Shown: in pieces, positions 42,632 through 50,976 of the stretch
How the letters are laid out: each line of letters opens with the position of its first letter
How positions within the stretch are numbered: position 1 is the first letter of the stretch
Origin: Gemmatimonadaceae bacterium
Lineage (GTDB): Bacteria > Gemmatimonadota > Gemmatimonadetes > Gemmatimonadales > Gemmatimonadaceae
DNA: 64,000 nt
Assembly: GCA_019694735.1 (NCBI GenBank)
Contig: JAIBBJ010000024.1
Location: 24,636-88,635, forward strand
Direction: 5' to 3'
Position numbers and translations under genes: made by a program
Notes under the pieces: model-generated
Database searches by the model: none
What the model was told of the DNA's origin: nothing
What the model saw: only the letters and a program-made list of their open reading frames with translations

Positions 42632-43531
42632 GTGCCCCACGCCGAGCATCCGCTGCCCCATCCGAAGCCCCAGTCGCACGGCATCGAGGCCGCCCTGGTC
42701 CTCATGGCCGTGATCTGGGGCGTGAACTTCTCGGTGGTGAAGTACGGCACGCAGGTGATGGAGCCGATCGCCTACAATGCGCTGCGCATGCTGCTCGGCG
42801 CGACCGTGCTGCTGGCGATGGCGCTGGCGCGGCCGGCCGCCCGGCCCGCCTCGCGCGACCTGCGGAAGCTCCTCCTCCTCGGCGTGCTCGGGCACTGCAT
42901 CTATCAGGTGCTGTTCATCAACGGCATCGCGCGCACGCGCGCCGGCACCGCCGCCCTCGTGATCGCGGCCAGTCCGGCGATGGTCGCGCTCGTGGCGCGC
43001 CTCTTCGGCCACGACCGGCTGCCGTGGCGCGCCGTGGCCGGCATCGGGCTCTCCATCGCGGGCGTCTCGCTCGTGCTCGGCGGCACCGCGACCACCGAGG
43101 GCGCCTCGCACCTCGTGGGCGACCTGATGATCCTCGCCGCCGTCGGCTGCTGGGCCTTCTACACCAACTGGCTCGTCGAGCTCACCCAGCGGGTGGATGC
43201 CGTGCAGGTGGCGGCGTGGACGCTGGTCGGCGGCGTCGTGCCGCTCGCGGCCATCGCCGCGCCCGCGCTGATGCGCGTGGACTGGGGCGCCGTCGCGTGG
43301 CTCACCTGGGGCGCCGTCCTCTACTCCGGCGTCGGGGCGATGGTGTTCGCGTACCTCATCTGGTACCGCGGGGTGCACCTGATCGGGCCCACGCGGACCT
43401 CCATGTTCGGCAATCTGCAGCCGGTGGTCGCGGTGCTCGTGGCGTGGGTGGTCCTGCACGAGGTGCCGACGCCCGTGCAGGGCGTCGGCGCGGTGACGGT
43501 CATCGGCGGCCTCTACCTCTCCCGCAAGTGA
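42632..43531 (+). CDS. EamA-family (DMT) transporter
   Basis: Inner-membrane drug/metabolite transporter, 299 residues and about ten transmembrane helices in two EamA repeats. The first repeat begins IEAALVLMAVIWGVNFSVVKYG and continues ILFLGVLGHCIYQVLFINGI-like sequence; the second begins LMILAAVGCWAFYTNWLVEL and ends GPTRTSMFGNLQPVVAVLVAW. GTG 42632 is the first plausible start. Its stop overlaps the GTG of the next HAD gene (GTGA), so it heads a four- or five-gene operon. Substrate unknown; relatives export amino acids or metabolites. Confidence 0.88.
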   Translation: MPHAEHPLPHPKPQSHGIEAALVLMAVIWGVNFSVVKYGTQVMEPIAYNALRMLLGATVLLAMALARPAARPASRDLRKLLLLGVLGHCIYQVLFINGIARTRAGTAALVIAASPAMVALVARLFGHDRLPWRAVAGIGLSIAGVSLVLGGTATTEGASHLVGDLMILAAVGCWAFYTNWLVELTQRVDAVQVAAWTLVGGVVPLAAIAAPALMRVDWGAVAWLTWGAVLYSGVGAMVFAYLIWYRGVHLIGPTRTSMFGNLQPVVAVLVAWVVLHEVPTPVQGVGAVTVIGGLYLSRK

Positions 43532-44223
43532 CGCGCGTCGTCCTGTTCGACATCGACGGCACGCTGCTCGTGAGCCACGGCGCGGGCCGCGCCGCGATGG
43601 AGGCGGCGCTGCTCGCGCACTTCGGCGATGCCGGCCCGCCGAGCTACCGCTACGACGGCAAGACCGACCGCCTCATCGTGCGCGAGACGATGCGGCTCGC
43701 CGGCTTCGACGACGCGACGATCGATGCGCGGATGGATGCCGTGCTCGACGCCTACCTCGCCCACCTGACCGGCGCGATCTCGGCGCGCGCCGGGCTCGCC
43801 TACGCGCTCCCCGGCGTGCACGCGCTGCTCGACGCGGTGGAGGCCGCGGACGACCTCGTCCTGGGGCTCCTCACCGGCAACGTGGTGCCGGGGGCCCGCG
43901 CGAAGCTCGCGGCCGTGGACATCGCGTTCGACCGGTTCGCCGTCGGGGCGTTCGGGTCGGACCACGAGCACCGGCCGGAGCTCCCGCCCATCGCGCAGCG
44001 GCGGGCGAGCGCCCTCCTCGGCCGGGAGGTGCCGGGGGATCGCATCGTCATCATCGGGGACACGCCGGCCGACGTGCAGTGCGGCCGCGGCATCGGCGCG
44101 CGCGCCATCGCCGTGGCCACCGGCGGGTTCGGCGTGGCGGAGCTCGAGGCGCACGCGCCCGCCGCGACGTTCGCCGACCTGACCGACACCGCCGGCGTGC
44201 TCGCCGCCATCCGCGATGCGTGA
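43528..44223 (+). CDS. HAD-superfamily hydrolase, phosphatase-like
   Basis: 231 residues with an intact HAD core: nucleophile motif FDIDGTLL at the N-terminus, motif II GLLTGN, and motif IV IIGDTPADVQCGR, with a helical cap between. The cap and GDTPxDV ending resemble phosphoglycolate phosphatase or related small-molecule phosphatases. GTG 43528 overlaps the DMT transporter stop by four bases, and its end overlaps the CYTH gene by eight bases. Unlike the HAD protein at 23422-24111, this one keeps all catalytic residues. Substrate not determinable. Confidence 0.85.
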   Translation: MTRVVLFDIDGTLLVSHGAGRAAMEAALLAHFGDAGPPSYRYDGKTDRLIVRETMRLAGFDDATIDARMDAVLDAYLAHLTGAISARAGLAYALPGVHALLDAVEAADDLVLGLLTGNVVPGARAKLAAVDIAFDRFAVGAFGSDHEHRPELPPIAQRRASALLGREVPGDRIVIIGDTPADVQCGRGIGARAIAVATGGFGVAELEAHAPAATFADLTDTAGVLAAIRDA

Positions 44224-44806
44224 GGTCGAGCTCAAGGCCGTCGTGCCGGACCTCGACGCGTCGCGCGCGGCGCTGGTCGCGGCCGGCGCCGTGCGCACCT
44301 ACGCCGGGCGCCTCGAGGACCGGCGCTACGACACGCCGGCCCGCGGGCTCGCCGGACGCGACCACGTGCTGCGGCTCCGCGTGTACCGGGGCGCGCCGGT
44401 GCGGGCGACGCTCGACTGGAAGGGCCCGACCGGCTACGCCGACGGCTACAAGGTGCGCGAGGAGCTCACGACGCCGCTCGGCGACCCCGAGGCGCTCGCG
44501 GCGATGCTGGAGCGCATCGGCTGTGTGGTGACGCGCGAGATCGACCGCGAGATCGAGCAGTACGACCTCGGCGGCACCACGGTGCGGTTCGAGCGCTATC
44601 CGCGGATGGACGTGCTCGTCGAGGTGGAGGGCGAGCCGGCGGGCATCGAGCGCGCGATCGCCGCGCTGGGGCTGCCGCGGGCGTCCTTCACGACCGAACG
44701 GCTGCCCGACTTCGTGCGGCGCTATGAGGCCCGCACGGGGACGCGGGCCGCGATCTGCGATCGTGAGCTCACGGGCGATTATCGTTATGCCACCGCCGAT
44801 GCCTGA
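44216..44806 (+). CDS. CYTH-domain protein (CyaB/thiamine-triphosphatase-like)
   Basis: 196 residues starting MREVELKAVV with the ExExK metal/phosphate-binding motif at residues 3-7 that defines CYTH tunnel enzymes. Alternating charged strands such as HVLRLRVY, RATLDWKGP, VREELTTPL and VLVEVEGEP complete the barrel. The family includes class IV adenylate cyclases (CyaB) and tripolyphosphatases, which cannot be separated by eye. ATG 44216 begins within the last 8 bases of the HAD gene. The neighbouring phosphatase hints at phosphate or nucleotide chemistry. Confidence 0.85.
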   Translation: MREVELKAVVPDLDASRAALVAAGAVRTYAGRLEDRRYDTPARGLAGRDHVLRLRVYRGAPVRATLDWKGPTGYADGYKVREELTTPLGDPEALAAMLERIGCVVTREIDREIEQYDLGGTTVRFERYPRMDVLVEVEGEPAGIERAIAALGLPRASFTTERLPDFVRRYEARTGTRAAICDRELTGDYRYATADA

Positions 44807-45296
44807 CTTCACGCTCCCCGAGTTCACGCGGTCGCTCCGTGCCCTGGCCGTGCCGTCGGCGCCGGGCTCGGACCACGACCGCGTGTTCAAGCCGCTGATC
44901 GCGGCGCGCACGGCGGCGCACAAGGTGCAGGGCGTGGACGCGCAGGTCGCTGCCTTCGATGCCGGACGGCTGGAGCGGGAGTGGCGCGAGGCCATCGCCG
45001 CGCTGGCCGCGTCCCGCCACGCCGGCTCCGCGCCCGACCGGCGCGCGCTGGAGGCGGAACTCGACACGCTCGCGGCGCCGCTCTGGGCCCAGCTCAAGGC
45101 GATGCAGGCTGCCGGTCAGCGCGCCCGCGCCGCGGCCGCGCCGGAGCGCGAGTCCGCCTGGACCGCGTGGGTGACCGCCGTGCAGCGGGTCTTCGATGCC
45201 GCCGACGACTGGTGGCGCGCCGCGCTCCCCGTCCTCGCCGATCCGCGCGGCCGGCAGGGCTCGCTCTGGCGCCGCGTCCTGCGGAGGTCCCCATGA
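44787..45296 (+). CDS. Hypothetical helical protein, 169 residues
   Basis: Unrecognised. The sequence is Ala/Arg-rich and almost wholly helical (HKVQGVDAQVAAFDAGRLEREWREAIAAL and similar stretches), with a Trp-rich patch AWTAWVTAVQRVFDAADDWW near residues 130-150. There is no transmembrane segment, signal peptide or catalytic motif. ATG 44787 overlaps the end of the CYTH gene by 20 bases; ATG 44799 (MPDFTLPEF) is an alternative. Its stop overlaps the acpS start (ATGA), so it is translated as part of the operon, which supports that it is a real gene. Confidence 0.65.
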   Translation: MPPPMPDFTLPEFTRSLRALAVPSAPGSDHDRVFKPLIAARTAAHKVQGVDAQVAAFDAGRLEREWREAIAALAASRHAGSAPDRRALEAELDTLAAPLWAQLKAMQAAGQRARAAAAPERESAWTAWVTAVQRVFDAADDWWRAALPVLADPRGRQGSLWRRVLRRSP

Positions 45297-45673
45297 TCGT
45301 CGGCGTCGGGTTCGACCTCGTCGCGATCGCCCGCGTCGAGAAGATGCTCACCGCGAAGTCGCAGCGGGCGCTCGACCGGCTCTTCACCGCGCACGAGCAG
45401 GAGTACGCGCTCAAGCGCGCCCGGCCGGCGATGCACCTCGCCGCCCGCCTCGCGGCCAAGGAGGCGGCCTTCAAGGCACTGACCGGCTCCGACGAGGCGA
45501 AGCTCATCGGCTGGAAGGAGGCCGAGGTGCGCCGGGGCGAGGAGGGGCCGCCCGTCCTGCACCTCACGGGGCGCGCGGCGGCGCGCGCCACCGAGCTCGG
45601 CGTGGCGCGGATCCACCTGACGCTGACGCACACCGACGACATCGCCGGCGGGATCGTCATCCTGGAGCGCTGA
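45293..45673 (+). CDS. acpS: Holo-[acyl-carrier-protein] synthase
   Basis: Transfers 4'-phosphopantetheine from CoA to apo-ACP, activating fatty acid synthesis. In 126 residues the metal-binding GVGFDLVAIARVE at the N-terminus and LAAKEAAFKALTG near 48-60 are diagnostic, with a C-terminal strand HLTLTHTDDIAGGIVIL. The ATG at 45293 has GGAGG at 45283-45287 and overlaps the stop of the preceding gene by four bases. It is the last gene before a weak hairpin. Confidence 0.93.
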   Translation: MIVGVGFDLVAIARVEKMLTAKSQRALDRLFTAHEQEYALKRARPAMHLAARLAAKEAAFKALTGSDEAKLIGWKEAEVRRGEEGPPVLHLTGRAAARATELGVARIHLTLTHTDDIAGGIVILER

Positions 45674-45687
45674 GGGCGGACCGCAGG

Positions 45688-45704
45688 GTGTCGCGGGCCG
45701 ACAC
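45688..45704 (+). terminator. Short hairpin after acpS
   Basis: GTGTCG (45688-45693) pairs with CGACAC (45699-45704) around CGGGC, 14 bases after the acpS stop. The stem is short and no T tract follows, so it is only a candidate. The remaining interval to 45821 should contain the promoter of the next gene, which I could not define. Confidence 0.35.
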
Positions 45705-45821
45705 ACCTGCCGGACGGTCCCCGCGGAACCGCGGCGCAACCCTCCCGTAGGGTGGCCTGTCCAATCGCGTGTCCCGGTCGTCCCGCCGCCCCGCGGCGCC
45801 CCTCCCGACGGAGCCGTTCCG

Positions 45822-48404
45822 ATGTCGCTGTCCCGCTGGTCCGCCGCTGCGCTCGCCGCCGCGGTCCTCTCGTCCGCGCCCCTCGCGGCCCAGGCGCGCG
45901 CCGCGTCCGCCGCAGCCGCCGCCACGGTGCCGGTCGCGCTCCCGACCCGCAGCGCGGCGCAGGCGGTCCGCCTCGCCGGCACGGCGCCGGTCATCGATGG
46001 GCGCGCGGACGACGCCGCGTGGCGCGCCGCGCCGGCGATCGACCAGTTCCTCGAGTACGAGCCCAACACCGGCGCCGAGCCGCGCTTCCGCACCGAACTG
46101 CGCGTGCTGTACGACGACCGGTACCTCTACATCCTCGGGCGGATGTACGATCCCGCCCCCGACTCGATCATCTCTCTGCTCTCGCGCCGCGACGTGCGCA
46201 CGGAGAGCGAGCAGCTCAAGCTCGTGATCGATTCGTACCACGACCGGCGCACCGCCTACCAGTTCATCCTGAACCCGGCCGGCGTGAAGCGCGACTTCTA
46301 TGTGTACAACGACCAGGTCGAGGACCCGACCTGGGACGCCGTCTGGGACGGCATGGCGGGCATCGATTCGCTCGGCTGGGTCGCCGAGTTCCGCATCCCG
46401 TTCAGCCAGATGCGCTTCGCCGACCTGGCGCAGCACACGTTCGGGCTGCTCGCGGTGCGCGACATCGCGCGGACGCGCCAACGGCTCTCCTGGCCGCTCC
46501 TCCGGCGCGACGTGCAGGGCTATGTCTCGCAGGCAGGGGAGGTGTCGGGCATCGGGCGGCTGCCGCAGCCGCGGCGGCTCGAGATCCTGCCGTACAGCGT
46601 GACCAAGAACGTGACCCGGCCCGCCGGGGCGGGCTGGGCGCATCCGTTCCTGCAGACCGTCGGCGCCGACGTGAAGTACGGGCTCTCCAGCAACCTCACG
46701 CTCGACGCGACGATCAACCCCGACTTCGGCCAGGTCGAGGCCGACCCGGCGGTGCTCAACCTCACCGCCTTCGAGCAGTTCTTCGAGGAACGCCGGCCGT
46801 TCTTCCTCGAGGGCGCGGGGATCTTCGACTTCCGCACCAACTGCGGCGACATCGACGAGCAGTGCACGGGGCTCTTCTACTCCCGTCGCATCGGCCGCGC
46901 GCCGCAGCTCGGTGGGCTCTACGCCGACCCGGCCAACCCCACCACGTCGCGCATCGTCGGGGCGGGGAAGCTCTCGGGCCGCTTCGCCAACGGCTTCTCG
47001 ATCGGCGTGCTCGACGCGGTCTCCGAACGCGAGACCGGCGCCGGCGGCCGCACCATCGAGCCGCAGACGAACTATGCCGTCGTCCGCGGGCTCCAGGAGG
47101 TCCGGAAGGGGCAGGGCGGCATCGGCTTCATGCTGACCGCCGTCAACCGCCAGCTCGACGGCGACACGCGCGACTTCCTGCGCGCCGAGGCCTACACCGG
47201 CGGCGTGGACCTGCGCCAGCGGATGTTCGCCGGCAACTACGAGCTGCAGGCGATGGTGTCGGGCAGCCTCGTGCGCGGTTCCGCGGCGGCGATCGCGGCG
47301 ACGCAGCGGAACGGCGTGCACAACTACCAGCGTGGCGATGACGGCCTCACGTACGATCCGGCGCGCACCGCGCTCGGCGGCGATGCCCAGCGGGTCTCGT
47401 TCTCGAAGTTCGGCGGCGGCATCACCCGCTTCCAGACGGTCTGGCAGCGCTACTCGCCGGGGTACGAGACCAACGACCTCGGCTTCCAGTCCCGCGCCGA
47501 CGAGCACCTCTGGCGCAACTGGTACGCCTTCCAGTTCCAGCAGCCGACGCGGTACTACCGGCGCGGCTTCGTGAACCTGAACTCGTGGATGAACTGGACC
47601 GACGAGGGGCTGCTGACGCAGTTCGGGTTCAATACCAACTCCCACTTCGAGCTGCCGAGCACGCACTGGCTCCACTTCGGCATCAACGGCGGGCCGGCGG
47701 CGTCGTTCGACGACCGCGCGGCCCGCGGCGGCGAGGCGTTCCGGCGGGCCGCGTGGGTGGAGGGCTGGGCGGGCTGGGAGGGCGATGTCCGGCGCACCTG
47801 GACCCCCAACTTCTTCGGCGGGATGTGGCGCGGCGACGAGTGGCGGTCGCGCGGGTGGTGGATCAATCCCGGCATGACGCTGCGCGCCGGCTCGCGCTTC
47901 AACGCGTCGCTCGCGGCGAACGTGAACCACGCCCGCAACGACACCCAGTGGTTCGAGAACTACGGCGACGTCACCACCGACACCGCGCACGTCACGTTCG
48001 CCGAGCTCGACCAGTGGACCGTCGGGATCACCTCGCGCCTCAACTTCACCGCGACCCGGAACCTGTCGATCCAGCTCTACGCCCAGCCGTTCGTCTCGGT
48101 CGGCGACTTCCGCGAGTGGAAGGAGCTGGGCGACGCGCGGTCGCGCGACTACGACGCACGGTTCATCCCGTACGGCGGCGGTGCGGACCCGGGTGGCTTC
48201 AACTTCAAGCAGCTGCGCACCAACACGGTGGTGCGCTGGGAGTACCGGCCGGGCTCGGTGCTGTTCGTCGTCTGGCAGCAGGGGCGCGACCGCGGCCTCG
48301 GCGCGCCGACCGACTTCAGCTTCCGGCGCGACTTCGGGGACCTCTTCGCACTGCACCCCGACAACACGCTGCTCGTGAAGTGGTCCTACTGGATCAATCC
48401 CTAG
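45822..48404 (+). CDS. CBM9/DUF5916-family secreted outer-membrane protein
   Basis: 860-residue exported protein. The signal peptide ends near LAAQARA. Residues about 50-235 form a family-9 carbohydrate-binding-like domain (GTAPVIDGRADDAAWRAAPA, YLYILGRMYDP, DSLGWVAEFRIPFSQMRF). The rest is a DUF5916 region, with the hallmark INPDFGQVEADPAVLNLTAFEQFFEERRPFFLEG and many alternating amphipathic strands to the aromatic end WSYWINP, compatible with an outer-membrane barrel. Such proteins are abundant in Gemmatimonadota and Bacteroidota and may bind or move sugars or peptides, but function is unproven. Single-gene unit with a terminator downstream. Confidence 0.82.
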   Translation: MSLSRWSAAALAAAVLSSAPLAAQARAASAAAAATVPVALPTRSAAQAVRLAGTAPVIDGRADDAAWRAAPAIDQFLEYEPNTGAEPRFRTELRVLYDDRYLYILGRMYDPAPDSIISLLSRRDVRTESEQLKLVIDSYHDRRTAYQFILNPAGVKRDFYVYNDQVEDPTWDAVWDGMAGIDSLGWVAEFRIPFSQMRFADLAQHTFGLLAVRDIARTRQRLSWPLLRRDVQGYVSQAGEVSGIGRLPQPRRLEILPYSVTKNVTRPAGAGWAHPFLQTVGADVKYGLSSNLTLDATINPDFGQVEADPAVLNLTAFEQFFEERRPFFLEGAGIFDFRTNCGDIDEQCTGLFYSRRIGRAPQLGGLYADPANPTTSRIVGAGKLSGRFANGFSIGVLDAVSERETGAGGRTIEPQTNYAVVRGLQEVRKGQGGIGFMLTAVNRQLDGDTRDFLRAEAYTGGVDLRQRMFAGNYELQAMVSGSLVRGSAAAIAATQRNGVHNYQRGDDGLTYDPARTALGGDAQRVSFSKFGGGITRFQTVWQRYSPGYETNDLGFQSRADEHLWRNWYAFQFQQPTRYYRRGFVNLNSWMNWTDEGLLTQFGFNTNSHFELPSTHWLHFGINGGPAASFDDRAARGGEAFRRAAWVEGWAGWEGDVRRTWTPNFFGGMWRGDEWRSRGWWINPGMTLRAGSRFNASLAANVNHARNDTQWFENYGDVTTDTAHVTFAELDQWTVGITSRLNFTATRNLSIQLYAQPFVSVGDFREWKELGDARSRDYDARFIPYGGGADPGGFNFKQLRTNTVVRWEYRPGSVLFVVWQQGRDRGLGAPTDFSFRRDFGDLFALHPDNTLLVKWSYWINP

Positions 48405-48412
48405 CGCGGGGG

Positions 48413-48437
48413 GCGGGCGGGGCCAGGCCCCGCCCGC
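48413..48437. terminator. Bidirectional terminator between DUF5916 gene and lgt
   Basis: GCGGGCGGGG (48413-48422) pairs with CCCCGCCCGC (48428-48437) around CCAGG. It fills the gap between the two convergent stop codons, 8 bases after one and adjacent to the other. Confidence 0.6.
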
Positions 48438-49271
48438 TCAGGCCTTCGCGAGGATGCCCGGCCGCGTCGCCGACGGCGTGTGGCGTGCGCGCATCCAGAG
48501 GCCGCCGGCCACCACGAAGCCGATCGCGATCAGCTGCGCCATCGTGAAGCCGCCGAAGAAGCGGTCATCCTTGGCGCGGAAGAACTCGACGATGAACCGC
48601 TCGATCCCCTGCAGCACGCAGTAGACGCCGAACAGCCAGCCGGCCGCGTGCTTGTGGTCGCGGAGCCGCCACAGCAGGAAGAACATCGCGGTCCCCATCG
48701 CGACCTCGTACAGCTGGGTCGGGTGCACCGCGAGCACCTGCTGGGCCGGCATCTCGGCGTAGTCGCGCAGCCCGAACTGCCGCACGAGGTTCGCCACCGT
48801 GCTCGGGGGCGCGCCCTCGGGGAAGGCGACGGCGAGCGGGCCGTTCCACGGGGTGCCGTAGTCGTCGCCCACCGCCCAGCAGCCGCTCCGCCCGACCGCG
48901 TACGCGGCGGCGAGGCCCGGGGCCGTCGCGTCGGAGATCCGCGCGAAGCTCTCCTTGCGCATCACCACGACGAGCACGCTGCCGAGGATGCCGCCGCCGA
49001 GCCCGCCCCAGAAGACGAAGCCCGCGCGGCTGAAGAGCGCGTCGATGTCGCCCACCAGCGCGGTGTAGTAGAGCTTGGCGCCGAGCAGCCCGCCGATCAC
49101 CGCGGCCACGGTGATGTCCCCCATGATCTCCGCGCTCCAGCCGCGGCGCTCCAGCTCCTCGGAGGCGACCGCCTGGCCGATGAGGAAGGCGAGCAGCATC
49201 GCGAGCCCGAAGCCGGTGAGCTCCAGCGGGCCCACCTGGTACGAGAACGGGTGGTGGATGACGGGGTCCAT
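48438..49271 (-). CDS. lgt: Prolipoprotein diacylglyceryl transferase-like membrane protein (Lgt variant)
   Basis: First enzyme of lipoprotein maturation: moves diacylglycerol from phosphatidylglycerol to the lipobox Cys. 277 residues with about seven hydrophobic segments, an N-terminal HHPFSYQVGPLELTGFGLAM, and HPTQLYEVAM near the second active region. The Lgt signature, usually GRxGNFxxGE, reads GRSGCWAVGDDYG, so the catalytic-region Asn is Cys. Related variants with Cys occur in other phyla, as I recall. It lies 9 bases after tsaD at the end of the minus-strand cluster. The window encodes at least two lipobox proteins that would need Lgt; whether this copy is the only one is unknown. Confidence 0.8.
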   Translation of the reverse strand: MDPVIHHPFSYQVGPLELTGFGLAMLLAFLIGQAVASEELERRGWSAEIMGDITVAAVIGGLLGAKLYYTALVGDIDALFSRAGFVFWGGLGGGILGSVLVVVMRKESFARISDATAPGLAAAYAVGRSGCWAVGDDYGTPWNGPLAVAFPEGAPPSTVANLVRQFGLRDYAEMPAQQVLAVHPTQLYEVAMGTAMFFLLWRLRDHKHAAGWLFGVYCVLQGIERFIVEFFRAKDDRFFGGFTMAQLIAIGFVVAGGLWMRARHTPSATRPGILAKA

Positions 49272-49280
49272 GCGCGAAAG

Positions 49281-50339
49281 CTAGCGGGCCGCGGCGGGCG
49301 CGGCGACGAGTCCGGGGATCGGCAGCGCCGAGTGGGCGTTGAGTGCGGCGGTGTCGCGCTGGCCGGCCTCGAAGCGGAAGAGTCCGGCCGCCCCGATCAT
49401 CGCCGCGTTGTCGGTGGCGAGCCGTGGGGAGGGCGCGAAGACGCGGCCGTCCACCGCGCCGGCGGCGGCCGTCATCGCCTCGGCCAGCGTGCGGTTGCAG
49501 GCCACGCCCCCGCCCAGCACGATGCGTGTGCGGCCGTGCGCGCGCGCGGCGCGCATCGTCTTGGCGACCAGCGTGTCGATCAGGGCGTCCTGGAAGGCCC
49601 GCGCGAGGTGCGGCCGGTCGCGCTCGAGGTCGTCGCTCGCGCGCACCGCGTGCAGCACCGCCGTCTTGAGGCCGCTGAAGGAGACGTCATAGTAGTCGTC
49701 GTCGCCGGGGCGCTGCCCGGCGTTGAGCATGGGCCGCGCGAAGCGGAAGCGCTTCGGGTCGCCGGCCCGCGCGAGCGCCTCGATGTGCCGGCCGCCGGGG
49801 TACGGGAGCCCCATCAGCTTGGCGGTCTTGTCGAAGGCCTCCCCCGCCGCGTCGTCCCGCGTCTCGCCGAGCAGGCGGTAGCGGCCCCACGCCTCGACAT
49901 CGAGCAGCAGCGTGTGGCCGCCCGACACGAGCAGCGCGGTGAACGGCGGCACCGCGTCGGGATGCTCGAGGGCGGTGGCGAAGAGGTGCCCTTCCATGTG
50001 ATGCACGCCGAGCACCGGCTTGCCGAGCGCGTGCGCCAGTGCCTTCGCGTAGCTCACGCCCACGAGGAGGGCGCCCACGAGTCCCGGGGCGTGCGTCACC
50101 GCGATGGCGTCGATCGCGTCGAAGCCGGCACCGGCGTCGGCGAGGGCCTGCCGCGTGACGGGCACGACCGCGGTGAGGTGCTCGCGCGAGGCGATCTCGG
50201 GGACGACGCCGCCGAAGATGCGGTGCACGTCCTGCGACAGGATGACCAGCGATTCGAGGCGCGGCGCGTCGGCGGTGCCGCTCACGACCGCCGCGGACGT
50301 CTCATCGCACGAGCTCTCGAGCGCGAGCAGCCGTGTCAT
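49281..50339 (-). CDS. tsaD: tRNA N6-adenosine threonylcarbamoyltransferase
   Basis: Catalytic subunit for the t6A37 modification of ANN-decoding tRNAs, essential for accurate decoding. 352 residues beginning LLALESSCDETSAAVV, with the metal-binding HMEGHL (HxxxH), the ATP site VSGGHTLLL, and GGVACNRTL near the end. ATG 50339 lies inside the 3' end of the TlpA-like gene (38-base overlap), so the two are cotranscribed. Partner genes tsaB, tsaE and tsaC are not in this window. Confidence 0.94.
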   Translation of the reverse strand: MTRLLALESSCDETSAAVVSGTADAPRLESLVILSQDVHRIFGGVVPEIASREHLTAVVPVTRQALADAGAGFDAIDAIAVTHAPGLVGALLVGVSYAKALAHALGKPVLGVHHMEGHLFATALEHPDAVPPFTALLVSGGHTLLLDVEAWGRYRLLGETRDDAAGEAFDKTAKLMGLPYPGGRHIEALARAGDPKRFRFARPMLNAGQRPGDDDYYDVSFSGLKTAVLHAVRASDDLERDRPHLARAFQDALIDTLVAKTMRAARAHGRTRIVLGGGVACNRTLAEAMTAAAGAVDGRVFAPSPRLATDNAAMIGAAGLFRFEAGQRDTAALNAHSALPIPGLVAAPAAAR

Positions 50340-50976
50340 TGGGGGGCGTGGTGGCGGGCCGCCGCGTCGGGGCCGGGGTGTTGGATCGGCCGTCGGTCCG
50401 GGGCTCCGCGAGCAGGCGCTCGAGGTAGGCGACGGTCTTCTCGCTCGACCAGTCGTCCTCGCCGAACGGCGCGCCGATCACCCGGCGCCGGATGACGCCC
50501 TCACGGTCGAGGATGAACGTCTCGGGGACGCCGGTGGTCTGGTAGCGGTCGCGGATCGCGCCCGGCGCGTCGTGGAGGATCTCGAACGACAGCCCGAGCT
50601 CGTCGGCGAAGGCGTTCACCCGCGCCTCCATCCCGGGATCGTCCACGCTCACGGCGACGATGCGGAGGCCCTTCGGCCCGAGCCGCTCGTGCAGCTTCTC
50701 GAGCGACGGCATCTCGATGCGGCACGGCCCGCACCACGTCGCCCAGATGTTCAGCAGCACCACCTCGCCCTCGTAGTCCGCGACGTGCTTCGCGACGCCG
50801 GCCGCGCCCGCCGCCCCGCCGCGCGGCGGCAGCGTCACCGCCGTGAAGTCCGGCGCGGCGGAGCCGATGGCGATCGGGAAGAGTTCATCCCGCAGCACGT
50901 ACATCGCGGTGCCCAGCCCGGCCGCCATGAACGCGACCGCGCCCCCGACCAGCAGCCACTGCCGCCGGTCGCTCAT
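50302..50976 (-). CDS. TlpA-like membrane-anchored thiol-disulfide oxidoreductase
   Basis: 224 residues: an N-terminal membrane anchor at about 7-28 and a thioredoxin-fold periplasmic domain with WCGPC (Cys82, Cys85) in NIWATWCGPCRIEMPSL, then the cis-proline region TTGVPETFIL. This is the TlpA/ResA group that reduces periplasmic cysteines, for example in cytochrome c maturation. The C-terminal 45 residues are a charged, Pro-rich tail that overlaps tsaD. ATG 50976 overlaps the rpe stop (ATGA). No cytochrome assembly genes lie nearby, so the partner is unknown. Confidence 0.87.
   Translation of the reverse strand: MSDRRQWLLVGGAVAFMAAGLGTAMYVLRDELFPIAIGSAAPDFTAVTLPPRGGAAGAAGVAKHVADYEGEVVLLNIWATWCGPCRIEMPSLEKLHERLGPKGLRIVAVSVDDPGMEARVNAFADELGLSFEILHDAPGAIRDRYQTTGVPETFILDREGVIRRRVIGAPFGEDDWSSEKTVAYLERLLAEPRTDGRSNTPAPTRRPATTPPNDTAARARELVR

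Noticed and set aside
45657..48356. Minus-strand open frame of about 900 codons opposite the DUF5916 gene
   Set aside because: No signal peptide or domain; the plus strand has a signal peptide and DUF5916 hallmarks.
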